Source of the DNA: Otis tarda
Taxonomy: Eukaryota; Chordata; Aves; Otidiformes; Otididae
Direction of reading: 5' to 3'
Length of the DNA stretch: 64,000 nt
Assembly (NCBI GenBank): GCA_026413225.1
Contig: CM048552.1
Span: forward strand, 25,347,001-25,411,000
Shown: positions 52,011 to 63,805 of the stretch, one piece after another
How the letters are laid out: each line of letters opens with the position of its first letter
How positions within the stretch are numbered: position 1 is the stretch's first letter
Position numbers and translations under genes: made by a program
Notes under the pieces: model-generated
Database searches by the model: none
The model's input: only the letters and a program-made list of their open reading frames with translations
Told to the model about the DNA's origin: nothing

Positions 52011-53536
52011 AGGAATACCTATGTTTAATTTCCTCAGATGTAGACTTCTGCTGTGGTTCTTGAGACATCAGTTCAGCATTTGAGGCTTGATAACCATTTG
52101 TGGAGAGAGCAGTTATATTTGTTCCTTGTGCTTGTACGTGCTGTGACAGAGGATGTTCAGTCACCATATACATAGCACAGCATAATACTGTTTCAAAAAA
52201 TCCCAAATACTTAAAATAATGAAATATTTTTAGAGCATTGTGCAGATAACCATCACACGCTTTCTATCCTTATTTAAAAAAAAAAAATCAGTCTTTTACA
52301 GAGAGTCAAAAATCTTTTGTCACTAGCAGTTGAAGTCACTGAAGTCACTTTGAGGTGAAGTGGTGTGCAGGTACAGCACCAGTGAACATGACTGAAACTG
52401 AAATCAGCTGTTGAAATTTTTCTTCAAAAATGATCGTTCCTGAAGTTGTAGCCAGAACAATAAATCTAAGTAACAGTTACCTGAGCAGTCAGCAACTGAG
52501 GTAAAGACAGTCCATTGTCTATCAGACAAGCTCTTTTGCCTGTTCCTTGCGTAATTTTGCAGATCTAAAAAATTATATAGTTCAAAACAAGTCAGTTGGC
52601 CAGGTATCCTGCAGAGTTTCAGAGGCCTATGTAAATTCAGTTCCCTTAAGTTTCAAATGTTCACAGATTCACAAGCTCTTTCTTCTGGTCACCTTTTGTC
52701 GTCTTTCCAGCTCTTCATTTCAGACTGGCAACATCTCAGTTTTGTTTCAGTGATTGCTTTTCCTCTCCCAGCTGTTACATTCCTTTCTTTATCATTCCAG
52801 CCATTTTTTCCTCAATTCTCATTATCATTTTCTATTCTGTCTAGGGAGTCTTAAGCCACATGGTGACAGAGTCTCATTGCTTTGTTTTTTTTTTTTTAGT
52901 AATTGTACTTGATGAGAAGTAACTGTTGTTGCTCATGCCAGCTGCAAACTGCTTGGCCTACACTATACTGTATCCAGTGAGCTAACCAACCCAGAGACAA
53001 GTGTGAACACAGATGCAATCGATGCAGAAATTAGACTACAAATCAAACTGAAGGTTCTGATACCTACCATCTTCACCTAGAGTTGGCCAGATTATGTGTG
53101 TTCATCTTTCCAACTGCATGATAATTGTGGCACTCCTTCTGCAAACAGTACTTTATATGTAAAAGTCCTTTTTTTTTCAGCTTCTTGGAATGCAGGGTTT
53201 TTTTTTTCTCACACAGTATACTGAGCAGTTTGATCACTACCACAGTACCATGTGTTTTCCGTGCAAGAACCTGATTTGCTTCCTTTCTATTTTTCATGAA
53301 GAAACATTTCAAAATGCATGGTATTTCAGGAAATTGCAGAGAGATGTGTTTATGGCTGGTTTTTTCCTTCCTTTTGGCAGGAAGGGAAAGAACACAAAGA
53401 TTTACACTGTAAATATTTCTGGGAAAAAATTGGGGTTTGTTTCTTCAGCACAACTGAAAGCTAATTTAAACCATGGTACATGTGTTATACAATTCTGGAA
53501 TGGTATTCAGCAATTAAGCAGTCCTTTCTTATTCAG

Positions 53537-53645
53537 GTTAGCCAATACACATTTGCAATGTGCAGTTACAGAGAAAAGAAATCTGAGCCTCAGGAACTGA
53601 TGCAACTCGAAGGATACACTGTGGATTATACAGCTCCTCACACAG
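53537..53645 (+). CDS. CADPS2: CADPS2 exon 4 of 7 in window (PH domain, middle)
   Basis: This 109-nt exon lies between acceptor ATTCAG (53531-53536) and donor GTAATT (53646). It starts in phase 0 and reads [18 protein letters not shown], then [18 protein letters not shown], ending on the first base of a Gly codon. These are strands 3 and 4 of the PH domain, including the EGYTVDY stretch that is almost invariant in CAPS proteins. [14 protein letters not shown] (Ser, Met and Glu at the variable positions) matches CADPS2; CADPS has KKAEPQELLQLDGY. The end of the exon, TAPHTG, differs from the TDPHPG I remember in mammals. It falls in a loop, where change is plausible. Confidence 0.97.
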
Positions 53646-54764
53646 GTAATTTTCATTATTTTAAAATATGATATGTAAAACAGCTGATTCAATTTTCTCA
53701 TTTTTATCTAGCAGAAAAAAAAAGAAAAAAACAACGTGGTTTTTCTGGTGTGAAAAAATCATGCATTTAGAAAGAAGGTTGTTGTAATCAGAATAAACAA
53801 TGAACTTACAGTAAGGTTGCCTGAAACACTGTAAGACCACATATGATACAAGGAAAAAATTATGAATTCTAGTCGATCTTTCCCTTTTATCTCTGTTTTT
53901 GATGGTGGAGTCATGTGGCAGTGTAAATGATTTTGAAAAGAAGGTGAATGATGACAATGCATGCTAAAGACAAATTACTCAGAGTAATTTAAAAAAAAAA
54001 GATATCAGAAAAATCTTCATGATTTAGTATTAAAATGGCAGAGGGAAATCAAAGTTACACATGTGGAGAAAAATCATTCTACTCTACCTACACAGTGGAG
54101 GGTTATGAATTTATGAGACTTCTAAGATATTGAAGATTGATCTTTGGAAACGTTGGGTCGATGTTTAGAGTAACTGAGAAGGCTAATAATACTCAGAAGA
54201 TACTTGGAAAGTCAAAACAATGTTATAATAAAAACAACCCTCATGCAGCCACGTTGACTGTTGTGTGCTATTCTGATTATGCACTCTCAGAACAAAACAC
54301 TGGAGTGGGAAAAAGGGACCAAGGAAGGAGCAGCAACACTGATAAGAGGTTTGCAGCAGCCTCTGTTCAAGAAGATACAAAGTTGTCGGGGAGTTCCAGC
54401 TAAGAAAATGATACCGAGAAGGAGGATGTGTTAGAGAAATGCACAATAGCCTGTGACACAGAGAAGATGAATAAGAAATAAATTGCTATTGAATTGGGAA
54501 AGGAATTATGGAAATATTTTCTTCTGTGACTTCTATATTTATTCCACTTATATGTTACTTCCGTGTATTACAATTTGATCCTTATAACTCTAGACTTCAT
54601 CCTCTTTCTTGGTCATAAATAAAGTATAATAAATAAACAAATAAATAAATACCCACCCACCCCCCCACACACACACAGATGCAAACCAATAATGTAATAA
54701 ACATTGATGGTGATTTAGAAGTACCTTGTGTTTATTAAGATTACCTTCCTATTTCCTGCTGCAG
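53646..54764 (+). other. CADPS2: CADPS2 intron (1.1 kb) between exons 4 and 5 of window
   Basis: A short AT-rich intron with donor GTAATT and acceptor CTGCTGCAG. It contains a compound microsatellite at 54617-54677 about 90 bp before the acceptor. No repeat family or gene was recognised in the rest. Confidence 0.88.
54617..54677. repeat. Compound microsatellite (AAAT)n-(ACCC)n-(CA)n
   Basis: An imperfect AAAT run passes into ACCCACCC, a C run, and then a short CA repeat. It lies 88-148 bp upstream of the exon at 54765, close to where branch points occur. It is too far from the acceptor to be the pyrimidine tract itself. Confidence 0.9.
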
Positions 54765-54968
54765 GTCTTCAGGGTGGGCGAATGTTTTTCAATGCGGTCA
54801 AAGAAGGCGATACTGTGATATTTGCCAGTGACGATGAGCAGGATAGAATACTCTGGGTTCAAGCCATGTACAGAGCCACAGGTCAATCGTATAAGCCTAT
54901 TCCTGCAAGTCAAGCTCAGAAGATCAATCCTAAAGGAGGAAATGTCAACACAGATATATCCCCACTTT
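54765..54968 (+). CDS. CADPS2: CADPS2 exon 5 of 7 in window (PH domain C-terminal half and linker)
   Basis: This 204-nt exon lies between acceptor CTGCAG (54759-54764) and donor GTAAGT (54969). After completing Gly it reads [38 protein letters not shown], then [18 protein letters not shown] and [11 protein letters not shown], with one base left over. The [12 protein letters not shown] segment is the C-terminal helix of the PH domain, with the conserved Trp of the fold. After GQSYKP begins the variable linker to the MUN region, where CADPS and CADPS2 differ most. GQSYKPIP and QKINPKGG resemble CADPS2 (GQSYKPVP, QKLNPKGG from memory). Frames that run on past 54968 translate the intron and are not real. 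Confidence 0.97.
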
Positions 54969-55586
54969 GTAAGTTGGCTTTCTTTTTCTTTTGTGGCATT
55001 GGTTTTAGTTGACAAAATATGTAGCAGCTCCCTCAATGAAGTTTAATTAAGCAGAACTCATTCACTAGGGAAAAGTGCCTGGCAGTTTGTTGTTAGCCAG
55101 AAGCTCTTTAACTCAGATTATTGTTACCAGTCAGGGAAATCCTGACTTGCAGGTTGTTATTTTTATTATAGTCCAAGAAAATACAGCAGTTAGCTTCAGG
55201 TTCATTACAGTTGACCCACATATTACCATGGAGCTGGTGTTTGGTTTACATTATATTTTTCAGTAGCCAGCCAGGATAGTCTTGAGTAGAAAAGTATCAA
55301 TCTATTCTCAGAATTTTATAGATTTAGGCCAGCTTTATAATACATTGTATGTATTAGTTATCTGAAAATTGCTATGCAGGCAGTACATTGTGAGCTGAAA
55401 TGGACTGCTGGATTTTTGCACCCCTCCGTGTAATACTAAACTACATGTAAAAAATTTTTTTGAAAAATCAAGTTTAAGATTTCCTCATCTTTCTTTGAGG
55501 AAAGTATTGTTTTAGACAAAATCAAGGTAGATGGCATATATTACCCATATCTTGAAATTGTCATATGATCTCTTTGAAAGTATTCT

Positions 55587-55661
55587 GTCATGTAGATCCA
55601 TGAGTCTGTAGATCATGTAGATCCCATCAGAGTCATGTAGATCCCATCAGTCTGCATGTAG
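55587..55661. repeat. Short imperfect tandem repeat
   Basis: The word TCATGTAGATCC(CATCAG) recurs about three times, interleaved with GTCTGTA/GTCTGCA variants. It gives a unit of roughly 20 bp in intron DNA. Confidence 0.8.
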
Positions 55662-58600
55662 GAAGTTTGTTGTTTGTTTTGGTTTTTTTTTTTGTTCTGG
55701 AGGCTGAGTGCAATCCAAGCATTTTTGTAATAGCCATCAAATTTTTATGTCATATGACTGTATACAATAACTCTTCATTATCATATATCTGTATATGTAG
55801 AGTGATAGAAGGGAGATATATGTTTTAAACTCAACTTCATGTAATGTCTGAAGTCTACAACAGGTTGACCCAAAACCATTCTCCTCCGTCAGTCCTGCTA
55901 TCACTCAGTCTCATAGCCTTCCATTCATCCTGTAATCTTTTATAATTTTCCTATTAGAAGACAATAAAAAGTACTTGTTAAACTGAGTCATAGTTATCTA
56001 AAATCTTGACTGGGCTCTCAAGAACATTGGAAAAATCTCACAAAAGCACTGACATCTGCTGAATTTTTAATCTGAAACAATTTGGAAGAATGAAGTAACC
56101 ATTCATCACGAGGGATGTTAAGGTGAAGTATTCTGTAGGATGTAAGTAGCAGTGCAAAAGCAAGGATGGGACAACAGCCGAGGAGTGCTTCTGCTCACCT
56201 CCTCCAAGCTACCTGGATCTGGGCTGGGTACTGGGAGTGCACTGTGCTCCCTTCCTAATGTTTCTACTTCATATGCATCAGTTAGAAAGAACAATAAAAG
56301 TGACCATGATCAGCAGTAGCCAAGGAATTGCTTTTCTTCTTGGACACAGGATTTACATGGAAGTGAAAGCAAATAGAAAACGCTCATCACAGGACCAGGA
56401 AATTTATAGAAAGAAAAAGGTGAACAGAACAATTGCAAGTTTGGATATACTGAAATTATGTTTTCAGAGATAAAATTACTGATATAGTGGTAAAGAATTA
56501 AAAAACAAGATTGACATGACTTGATATTATCCCGGACAGTTAAGCTGGCTACAGTTCTTAGATGGAAACCATAGGAAAAGTAAGATTTATTTTAAGAACA
56601 GTTTCAGGGAAGCTCAAAAGCCTCAAAATATCATGTGTTCTTCTGGCATGCTTATGTATCAACTTGCACAAACTGATGTGACTGAATTGTACGTAAATCA
56701 AAAAATCTGTGGTTAAATTATTATTTGCCTTTGGTTTTAATACTCTTCAATGCTGGTATTTTGTAATTAATTCATAGAATTCTTTGCAACAGTTTCTTGG
56801 GGCACAATTTTACTCCTAAGAAGAATCTATAGCTGACCTTTTGTCAGATTTAAATAAGTTCAGTTTGCTAAGAAGTTCATGTGGTTTCCCCCTAGAAAAA
56901 TATTTGCGTGAAGTTAAGAGTATTTTATTTTTAATCAAGGTATAACACCAAGTACTTGAGAACTAGTGTGTATATAAAGTGAAATTCACTTCCATTTTTT
57001 TTTTCTTCTTTACTGTGATATGTTTTGAGTATTAGGAAATACAATTATTTTTAAAGGAAAATCAACTTGAGGAGACATATTTCAGTGTGTTTGTGTATTG
57101 TGTTTATAAAATATCTTGGATAATCTCCTGGAATTCTCTTGATAGATATAAAAAGCAACTGAAAGTTTTCATTAAAGAAACTAAAACATGATTAATATGC
57201 CATATACCTAGCTATATTAAGGTTAATTTTTTGCTAATAATAAATACTAAAATTTCCATTTTCCATTGCCTTGTAGACAAAATTCTACTTTCCAAAGTTA
57301 ATGTTACATTATTAGCTGAAAATGACAACTTATCAAAGGCAAGCATTTCATTAAACATTTAATATTTTTAATCAAGAGATATGTGTAAGTGACAATACAT
57401 GATACTTTGTTGTCACAACCTCTCCTGTTTTCTATGTTCTCAAGTTCAAAACTCTTTAAGAGCTTTTGTAAGCTGTGGTAGAGTTATTCCTGTGATCTAT
57501 ATCATAAACTCCTTTTGTATAAAATAAAGGAGTAGAAAGGAAGGAGTAAGAGATTCTTTTTGTATAGCGAATACTGTATTTTTTGCAGTTATTGGTGCCT
57601 TGTTCCACATAAGATAATTCCTTGTACAAAAAGTTACTAAAATGACATTAACAAAATCCACCCACCTCAGAGCTGGATCAAAACAAAGACATCAGGAACT
57701 CTTGAAAAGAAACTAGATGTGATTATAATTAGGCGGCCAGGGTCTGATTGATCTCTACAGCAACTATCACAAATGCAGAAAATGGGAATGTTGCTGTGGA
57801 GAGTGCGTAGCAGCAACACTCCAAAAGGCCAACCTACAGGTCTCTAACAGTTCTGAATGCGCAGTCTCTTCATAGTGATGCTATATAAGAGTTTAGGAAC
57901 ATTCATGTAGGGCATTTAGAAGAAACTTGGTATTCTGTACTACCAATGAGGCAAATACACATTTAAGTGTGGCGCTGTACTCTTGTACCTGTCTAACTTC
58001 TAAAATGAATACCGGCCTTTTTCTTTATTTCTGAGTAAAGCAACTTGGTACTGCACTTCTGTAGTATTAGGTGGCTTCAAAACAAAAGTGAAGACAGGCT
58101 AATGTCAGCAATGATCAAGAAAAAGAGACTGCTCTTCAGTTCCACTGTGCTAAATAAGCATGCAGTAATGCAAAGGACAGAATATGTAAGGATGTGTGAT
58201 TGTAGAAAAAACAGAAGTTTCCCAAGGACATGAATGTTTCAGGGAAAGCACCAATTAAAAATAGATTTGTCTGAGTCACATAAAGGTGCAGGAGGCGATC
58301 CCTTTCTTAATGAGCAATGTATTAGGAGACCAATTCTTACAGTTAGAAAGGCTGCTGAAGTGATGAACGCTGTTAATACCTTGGTTGTAACGAAGAAGTA
58401 AGAGCAGCACATGAGGGGATTGTCATGTCTTAATGAAGCAACACAAAACCAAACATCATTCTGATCCTACACCACCATGAGTTCAAACATGATCTCTTTG
58501 TGAAAATATTTGCAGAGAATAAAGGAGAGAGACAGATACTGGAAAACGAGGTTAGATGAGGAATCATTTGATCTGAGATGTATAGTTTTCCTCATCTCTC

Positions 58601-60578
58601 TTTTAGAATGATATCATTTATCAAAACAGCTCACAAAAGGAAAATAATATGAGATTTTGCAAAGACCAATTATAGCAGTTGTCATAAAGACTCTGTTTAG
58701 AGCCCATGTACAAAACATCAAATCCTATTTGTTAAGTAGCAAGGGAGTAGCAAAGGGAGTCAAATACATAGGCTGTACATAGGTATTACAAGACATCACT
58801 CCAATGACAGCAAAGTTGAAGACATTTCCAAATGTAACATCCATCTGACCAAAAGAGCATCACAGAGGAAGCTTGTGTGGACATGTAAATCATCCCAGTG
58901 GAGCAGTCAGTGTTGTACAATCAAGAAGAAAGTGCAGGCAGTTTGCCAAATGAAGAAGTGCTTTGGGATTAGTAATGAAAATATAACATTAACATTTTCA
59001 GTCTATTTGGATATACCAATGATAAGTGCTATTAAATTTGCCTCCCTATCATAGTTTAATGATATAGGAATAAATTATTAATTTCATATTTCTTTTAAAT
59101 GTTATTTGTACCACTCTCAATCTTTGCACTGGCTACATCAGAGACTCTGTGGGAAAACCAGAATATGATTGATATTAAGGTACTAGTGTCATAACACATA
59201 CGCACAAGAAATACCACTGCCTAACCTTATGGTGACATTGCTCGCTTTTGGAATAATTGGTAATGTTCTTGTAAAGCAGTTCTTTTAAAATAGTTCTAAT
59301 ATGTTTGTATCTATATGTTAAATTAATTAGATCTTTTAGAAACAAGAAGAAATAAAAGATATTTTTTCATTTGACACAATTTTCTCAGCAGGTTTAGCAG
59401 CTTTATATCCATCATAGACTTTGCCACCTGCAAGAGTGGAGTAATTCCACCTTCCCTGCATGTTCCCCCATTCCCCTTCATGTCCCATTCCTGCTTGCCT
59501 CCAACTACTCCCATCTTCCTTTTAGAAATAAAAGGTTAACACTGGCCTCCACCAGCTTAGGCAGTCAGTAAGTCACTTTTGTGCTCTCTCCAATGCTACT
59601 CAGAAACATGCAAAAACTAACTGGTATCCTCCTTATATCTGTCCTTTGGCAAAATATGGGCAGTCCATCAGTGTACTATCCCCAGCCTGACGTTCGGGCC
59701 ATATGAGCCAGCTGCTTTCTCATACTCTGCCACTTTCTCTCCATCTGTTATTTTATTGTCTGATATTTAAATGATAAGGTTCTGGGGGCATAGATTGTCT
59801 CTTTGACCGGTGTTTCTAACCATGTAGCACTTTGGAGTCCTGGTCAATGATCAGGAGTGAAATGTTCGCGATGTAAGCTGTCACTATCTGTATGGAGTGG
59901 CACTTGAAGGAATGTAATGCATGTCTTGCCACTGGCTTTTGCAAAGAGCATGTGGACCTTCATCTTCATCCAACCAGTTCCAGCCTCTTCTGTGTCAGAG
60001 TCATAGTTCTTACCCTACTACTCCTAGTCCTTAAATCTTTTTCATCCCTGCAATACTAGATTTCTTGTCTCTACCTGTTCTTCTTTCCTGCTTGCCTGAG
60101 TTTGTTCATATTGCTTCCATGATGCTTAAACTCAAGCAGGGATGTCACTGAGAGCCACAAAAGGGAGGAGGTCACCACTTTGCAAGGCCAGTTCCTGTAG
60201 TTCACCCTGGGACAGAGTAAATGCTACAGAAAAACGTGTATTTGCTTCTAGGCTGGAACGGGGCAGAGGTGATTCCTAGTGATTTGGTTATCGCTAGGAA
60301 CCACTCAAGCCTGTGCCGTAAACATGTAATTCTTGGTAATCTTAATTCATGTAACTCTACTGAGTCAGTGAGGATGTGATGATTTTTATAGCCTTTGCAG
60401 CTGGACTAAAATTGGAAGTTTCTTGCAAAGAGGGCAAAAGGCATATTCAGAACACTATTCTGCCAAAATGAATATCCTTGTCTAAAAGAACACTCAAAGA
60501 ATTTGCTAGAACTCCTGCAATAGCTTTTATAAGTTTTTACCATGGTTTTAAAATATATATTTGTCCTACCTTGATTAA

Positions 60579-60594
60579 AAAAAAAAAAAAAAAA
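60579..60594. repeat. poly-A tract
   Basis: An uninterrupted run of A of about 16-17 bases. No retrocopy was recognised upstream of it. Confidence 0.8.
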
Positions 60595-61146
60595 GATTGT
60601 TTTCTGGCTAACAGTTTCCAAAAGATTAAATAAATACAGAATCTGAAACAGACAGTGTAACATGGAAATAACAGCCAATGAGTTAGAGGCAACTTGAAAG
60701 CAGGATAACAAATTCACTTAACAAGAGAAGGAAATTAATTGTGAAAAAGCAGGAGAAGTATTATGGCTTCAAAGTTCTCCCCAGATATCTTCCCAATGTT
60801 TCCCAAGATTGAGAAAGTGTAGAGACTAAAATGGAATTGTATTTTTTCCTAACTTTATATCACAATATGTCTTTTGCGTTTAAGTATAGTTTGAACAGGA
60901 CATCTAAACCTCATTTGCATAGGAATTTGAAAAATACAATCACTATAACAATTTTTTAAAGTAGAGTGGTAAATATTTTTTAAATCACATATAGCATTTA
61001 TTAATTCCTCATAGTCATTGATCAAGTTCTTAATTTGTTTAAAATCCATTTTGTTTCAAAAAAAAATTTACCAGTTATCTTGTATGTATATCATAACAGT
61101 AAAATAAAATGTAATGTATTACACTAGAGCTATTTTTCTGTTATTT

Positions 61147-61161
61147 CCTGCTTCCCTACAG
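61147..61161 (+). promoter_or_regulatory. CADPS2: Microexon 3' splice site with upstream UGC
   Basis: The acceptor reads CCTGCTTCCCTACAG, with a TGC at 61149-61151 about ten bases before the AG. UGC motifs placed close upstream of the acceptor are the known signature of microexons activated by the neuronal splicing factor SRRM4 (nSR100). The presence of the motif is seen; SRRM4 control is an inference. Confidence 0.5.
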
Positions 61162-61170
61162 CTGGCAAAG
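61162..61170 (+). CDS. CADPS2: CADPS2 9-nt microexon (exon 6 of 7 in window)
   Basis: The exon is CTGGCAAAG, preceded by CTTCCCTACAG and followed by the near-ideal donor GTAAGT (61171). Taking T from the previous exon and AT from the next, it reads T|CT GGC AAA G|AT, that is Ser-Gly-Lys-Asp. This gives [18 protein letters not shown] across the junctions. It fits the human CADPS2 linker LSGKDADRFQKHG as I recall it. Being a multiple of three, it can be skipped in frame: the junction would then be CTT TAT GCA, giving [11 protein letters not shown]. It is too short for ordinary gene finders. Position, phase, splice sites and protein match all agree. Whether it is always included is unknown from the sequence. 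Confidence 0.93.
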
Positions 61171-63668
61171 GTAAGTTTTTTATTGTTTTTCTGTTGCTAA
61201 AATGTGTTTGGTAACAGATCTTCTGTTACTATTTGACAATGTTTATTTGTACTGTTTGATTCACTTAAAAAGATGGTCATCAGTCCTGGATCTTTCTGTA
61301 GAACTAAATCCAATAAGTATCTGTATTTTTAAATAAATATTTTTGTTTATTTTGCCCAAATTATGCAATAGCAGATTCTGCTTTCACAAGCTGCATTGTA
61401 TTCAATAAGTCACCTTACACATTCTCATCATCTGGATGACTGTATCAGAATGTTGAATCTGTTGTATTTGCAACATCCAGTCTCTTGATTTCAAAATACT
61501 TAATTACTTGTCAGTAATTACACAGATTTTCTTTTTAAAAGGGGGAATCTTTCATAATTGTGTGGTTAAGCAAAGAAATCATCAAGCCAGTTAATTTAGG
61601 AAAGATTCTGCTCTGTATAATTTGTACATGAGACCAACAGCAGAAGGAAATATGAATCCTATTCCTTTTCTGTCATCTGTCTTATTGTAAATAATGGCTT
61701 GATAAATAAGATATTCATGTAAGAGGGAAAACTCACAAGAAATGTAGAAACCAGTCACACATTAAACAGATTGGGTTTGGAAAACTTTTATCTATTTGTG
61801 GATCGTTTTGGAAACTATAGATAACTTCACATTGTAGTTTAGTACTTTCAGTAATGTAGTTGTGTCAATATCGGTTGTTTATCTTCGAATTCACGTGTTT
61901 AAATACATTGAAATTGCACTAATTAAGAGAGAGCATTTCATGTACCTGTGTTAAAAATACGAGCTAAGTTTGTCATTACTGATAGGCTAGTCTAATGCTC
62001 ATGGAAACATTCTTAATCTGTGTAATCACATATGCTACTGATCCTTAAACCATTAAAAATGTATGCTTCTGTTTCTCTGGGATGATGGTCTCATACCTTA
62101 CACCATCGATGTATTGTCATACTGTTTATTTGCTACATCCACCTTGGTGAAATCTGTCACATGGATGTGACTCTTGCTTTGACAATGCAAAGCCAAGTGA
62201 TATGAATTAGTTTCTGCATCTTTCCAGGATGTGATGCCGCAGATCCTTCAGCTTGAATTAAATAATTCTCCCATCCACAAATACAGCTGAAAGTTGGACT
62301 TGACATGGATCAATATGATCTGGGGCTAAATTTCTAAATGTGACTGATTATGTTAGCATCATGCCCACAGATCAATATTGAGTTTTATTATGAACCTGAC
62401 TCTATAATTGGGTTTAATCAATAAACTTTTGTCTCCTTTTCTTTAGAAATTTTAGGTTTGTACTATGCAGGTTTTCAAAATTGCATTTAGGTTACACTTA
62501 CATCTTTACTTTTCTAGTAACGAATATAAAAAGACCTAGGTTTGAATTTAAAGGAACAAAGAGCTAAGACGCTATTGAAAGGGGAAGTCAATTTTTAAGT
62601 TGATAGGACTGTTCACCCCAGTACAGTCTATAGAATCCAAGACAGCTAATGTGCTAATACATAACTAGTCCTTTTGGGCACTGTAAGGCTTTTTCTGTCC
62701 ATACTTGATAGATAATTCACATTGAGGACTTTGACAAAACATAGCATTAATGAAAGCAATCACTAGAGCTTCTCTTTTGATAAACCCGCGGGGTTTAAAG
62801 GCGTTGAAAGATGCAATCTATGAAGAACAATAAATTTGGGCCTTTGATTGAAGTGCCATTTGGGATGGTATGTTTTCTCGATGTATTTACACAAAAATGC
62901 TGCTCCTTTTCACTACTCTTTGCTGGAAGGTTGAAGGGGCTCTTTGCCATTACTACATTAAGGTTTGTCTCATTAAAAGCTGAGTACAAAAAGAAGGCTG
63001 GAAATGACCTAGCTCAAGCCAGTGTGTTCATTTCTGCTCCAGTTTGCCATTTGAGAAGTAGGCTTCAAGCCATGATGAATATTTCTATGAGTGGTACTTT
63101 GATCTGAAGTAAAGATGCTCTTTCCTGTCTGTAGAAATAAATGCTTAAACCCGTTGGGTTTTTTTTGTTTTTGGTTTTTTTTTTGCAATGGAGAGGAGGT
63201 TATTTGGTTATTTCACTAGAATTAGGAAGAGAGACACATAAAACCAGGAAATCATAGAAAAAAAATTTTTTCTTACTCATAACATTATTCTGTAAAGTGT
63301 AACATTTGAAGAGCTCCACTAGAAAACCATGCTTTAAGCATTATTTTGATGTGCTATGTTGTATTTTCTGGTAACCTCTCTAAATTTTGTTTAATCTATC
63401 AGTGGGTAGCAACTTTATTTTTTTTTCCACTGTTACACTCCATAGATTGATATGATAGAAAAATAATTCAGTAATAGAATTTTCAGATTAAAACCCAAGA
63501 TTCTGTACTAAGTCACGTGCAAGCAACTACTTATGTGACTTATTTCTTCGAGCTGTTTTCAATAAAGTTCATATGTTGAGACTTATATACTATGCGTACA
63601 CTTACATCTGTAAATCTGCACACACACTCACGCATATTGTTCTGCACATTTCTTCTTTGTATGAACAG
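61171..63668 (+). other. CADPS2: CADPS2 intron (2.5 kb) between the microexon and exon 7 of window
   Basis: The intron starts GTAAGTTTTT and ends ATGAACAG. It is AT-rich with T runs near 63160-63185. A small GC hairpin lies at 62781-62797 (TAAACCC-GCG-GGGTTTA). No genes or known repeats were seen. Confidence 0.88.
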
Positions 63669-63805
63669 ATGCAGACCGTGGTCAGAAGCATGGCATGGAT
63701 GAGTTTATTTCTGCTAATCCCTGCAAATTTGACCATGCTTCCCTCTTTAGACTGCTTCAGAGGCAGACCTTGGATCACAGATTGAATGACTCCTATTCTT
63801 GTTTG
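63669..63805 (+). CDS. CADPS2: CADPS2 exon 7 of 7 in window (linker after PH domain)
   Basis: This 137-nt exon lies between acceptor TGAACAG (63662-63668) and donor GTGAGT (63806). The first two bases complete Asp. It then reads [36 protein letters not shown] and RLNDSYSCL, ending in phase 0. The next exon should continue with GWFSPGQ, outside the window. FISANPC and RQTLDH are CADPS2-type residues; CADPS has FISSNPC and RLTLDH. This segment is very conserved across CAPS proteins and leads into the region before the MUN domain. An ATG frame at 63573-63785 overlaps it in a wrong frame and should be ignored. Confidence 0.97.

Larger units (their letters stand above)
47625..53536 (+). other. CADPS2: CADPS2 intron (5.9 kb) between exons 3 and 4 of window
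   Basis: The intron is AT-rich. It contains two antisense CR1 stubs (50952-51010 and 51112-51239), an adjacent GC-rich block (51240-51550) and an AT-only stretch (51899-52010), listed separately. Nothing else is recognised. Confidence 0.85.
54969..61161 (+). other. CADPS2: CADPS2 intron (6.2 kb) between exon 5 and the microexon
   Basis: AT-rich intron with donor GTAAGT. A short tandem repeat lies at 55587-55661 and a long A run near 60579-60595. No transposable element was recognised. Frames of 60-100 codons at 56237-56473, 60406-60717 and elsewhere show no family resemblance. Confidence 0.87.

Noticed and set aside
54728-55012. 94-codon frame that includes the PH exon and runs past 54968
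   Set aside because: The part after 54968 reads through a consensus GTAAGT donor into intron. The true exon ends at 54968.
58440-58960. Purine-rich stretch that resembled a processed pseudogene
   Set aside because: No sustained frame on either strand, no poly-A tail and no recognised protein similarity.
9876-63805. Assignment to the paralogue CADPS (CAPS1)
   Set aside because: [39 protein letters not shown] and RQTLDH all follow CADPS2, and the SGKD microexon residues are absent from the CADPS linker as I know it.
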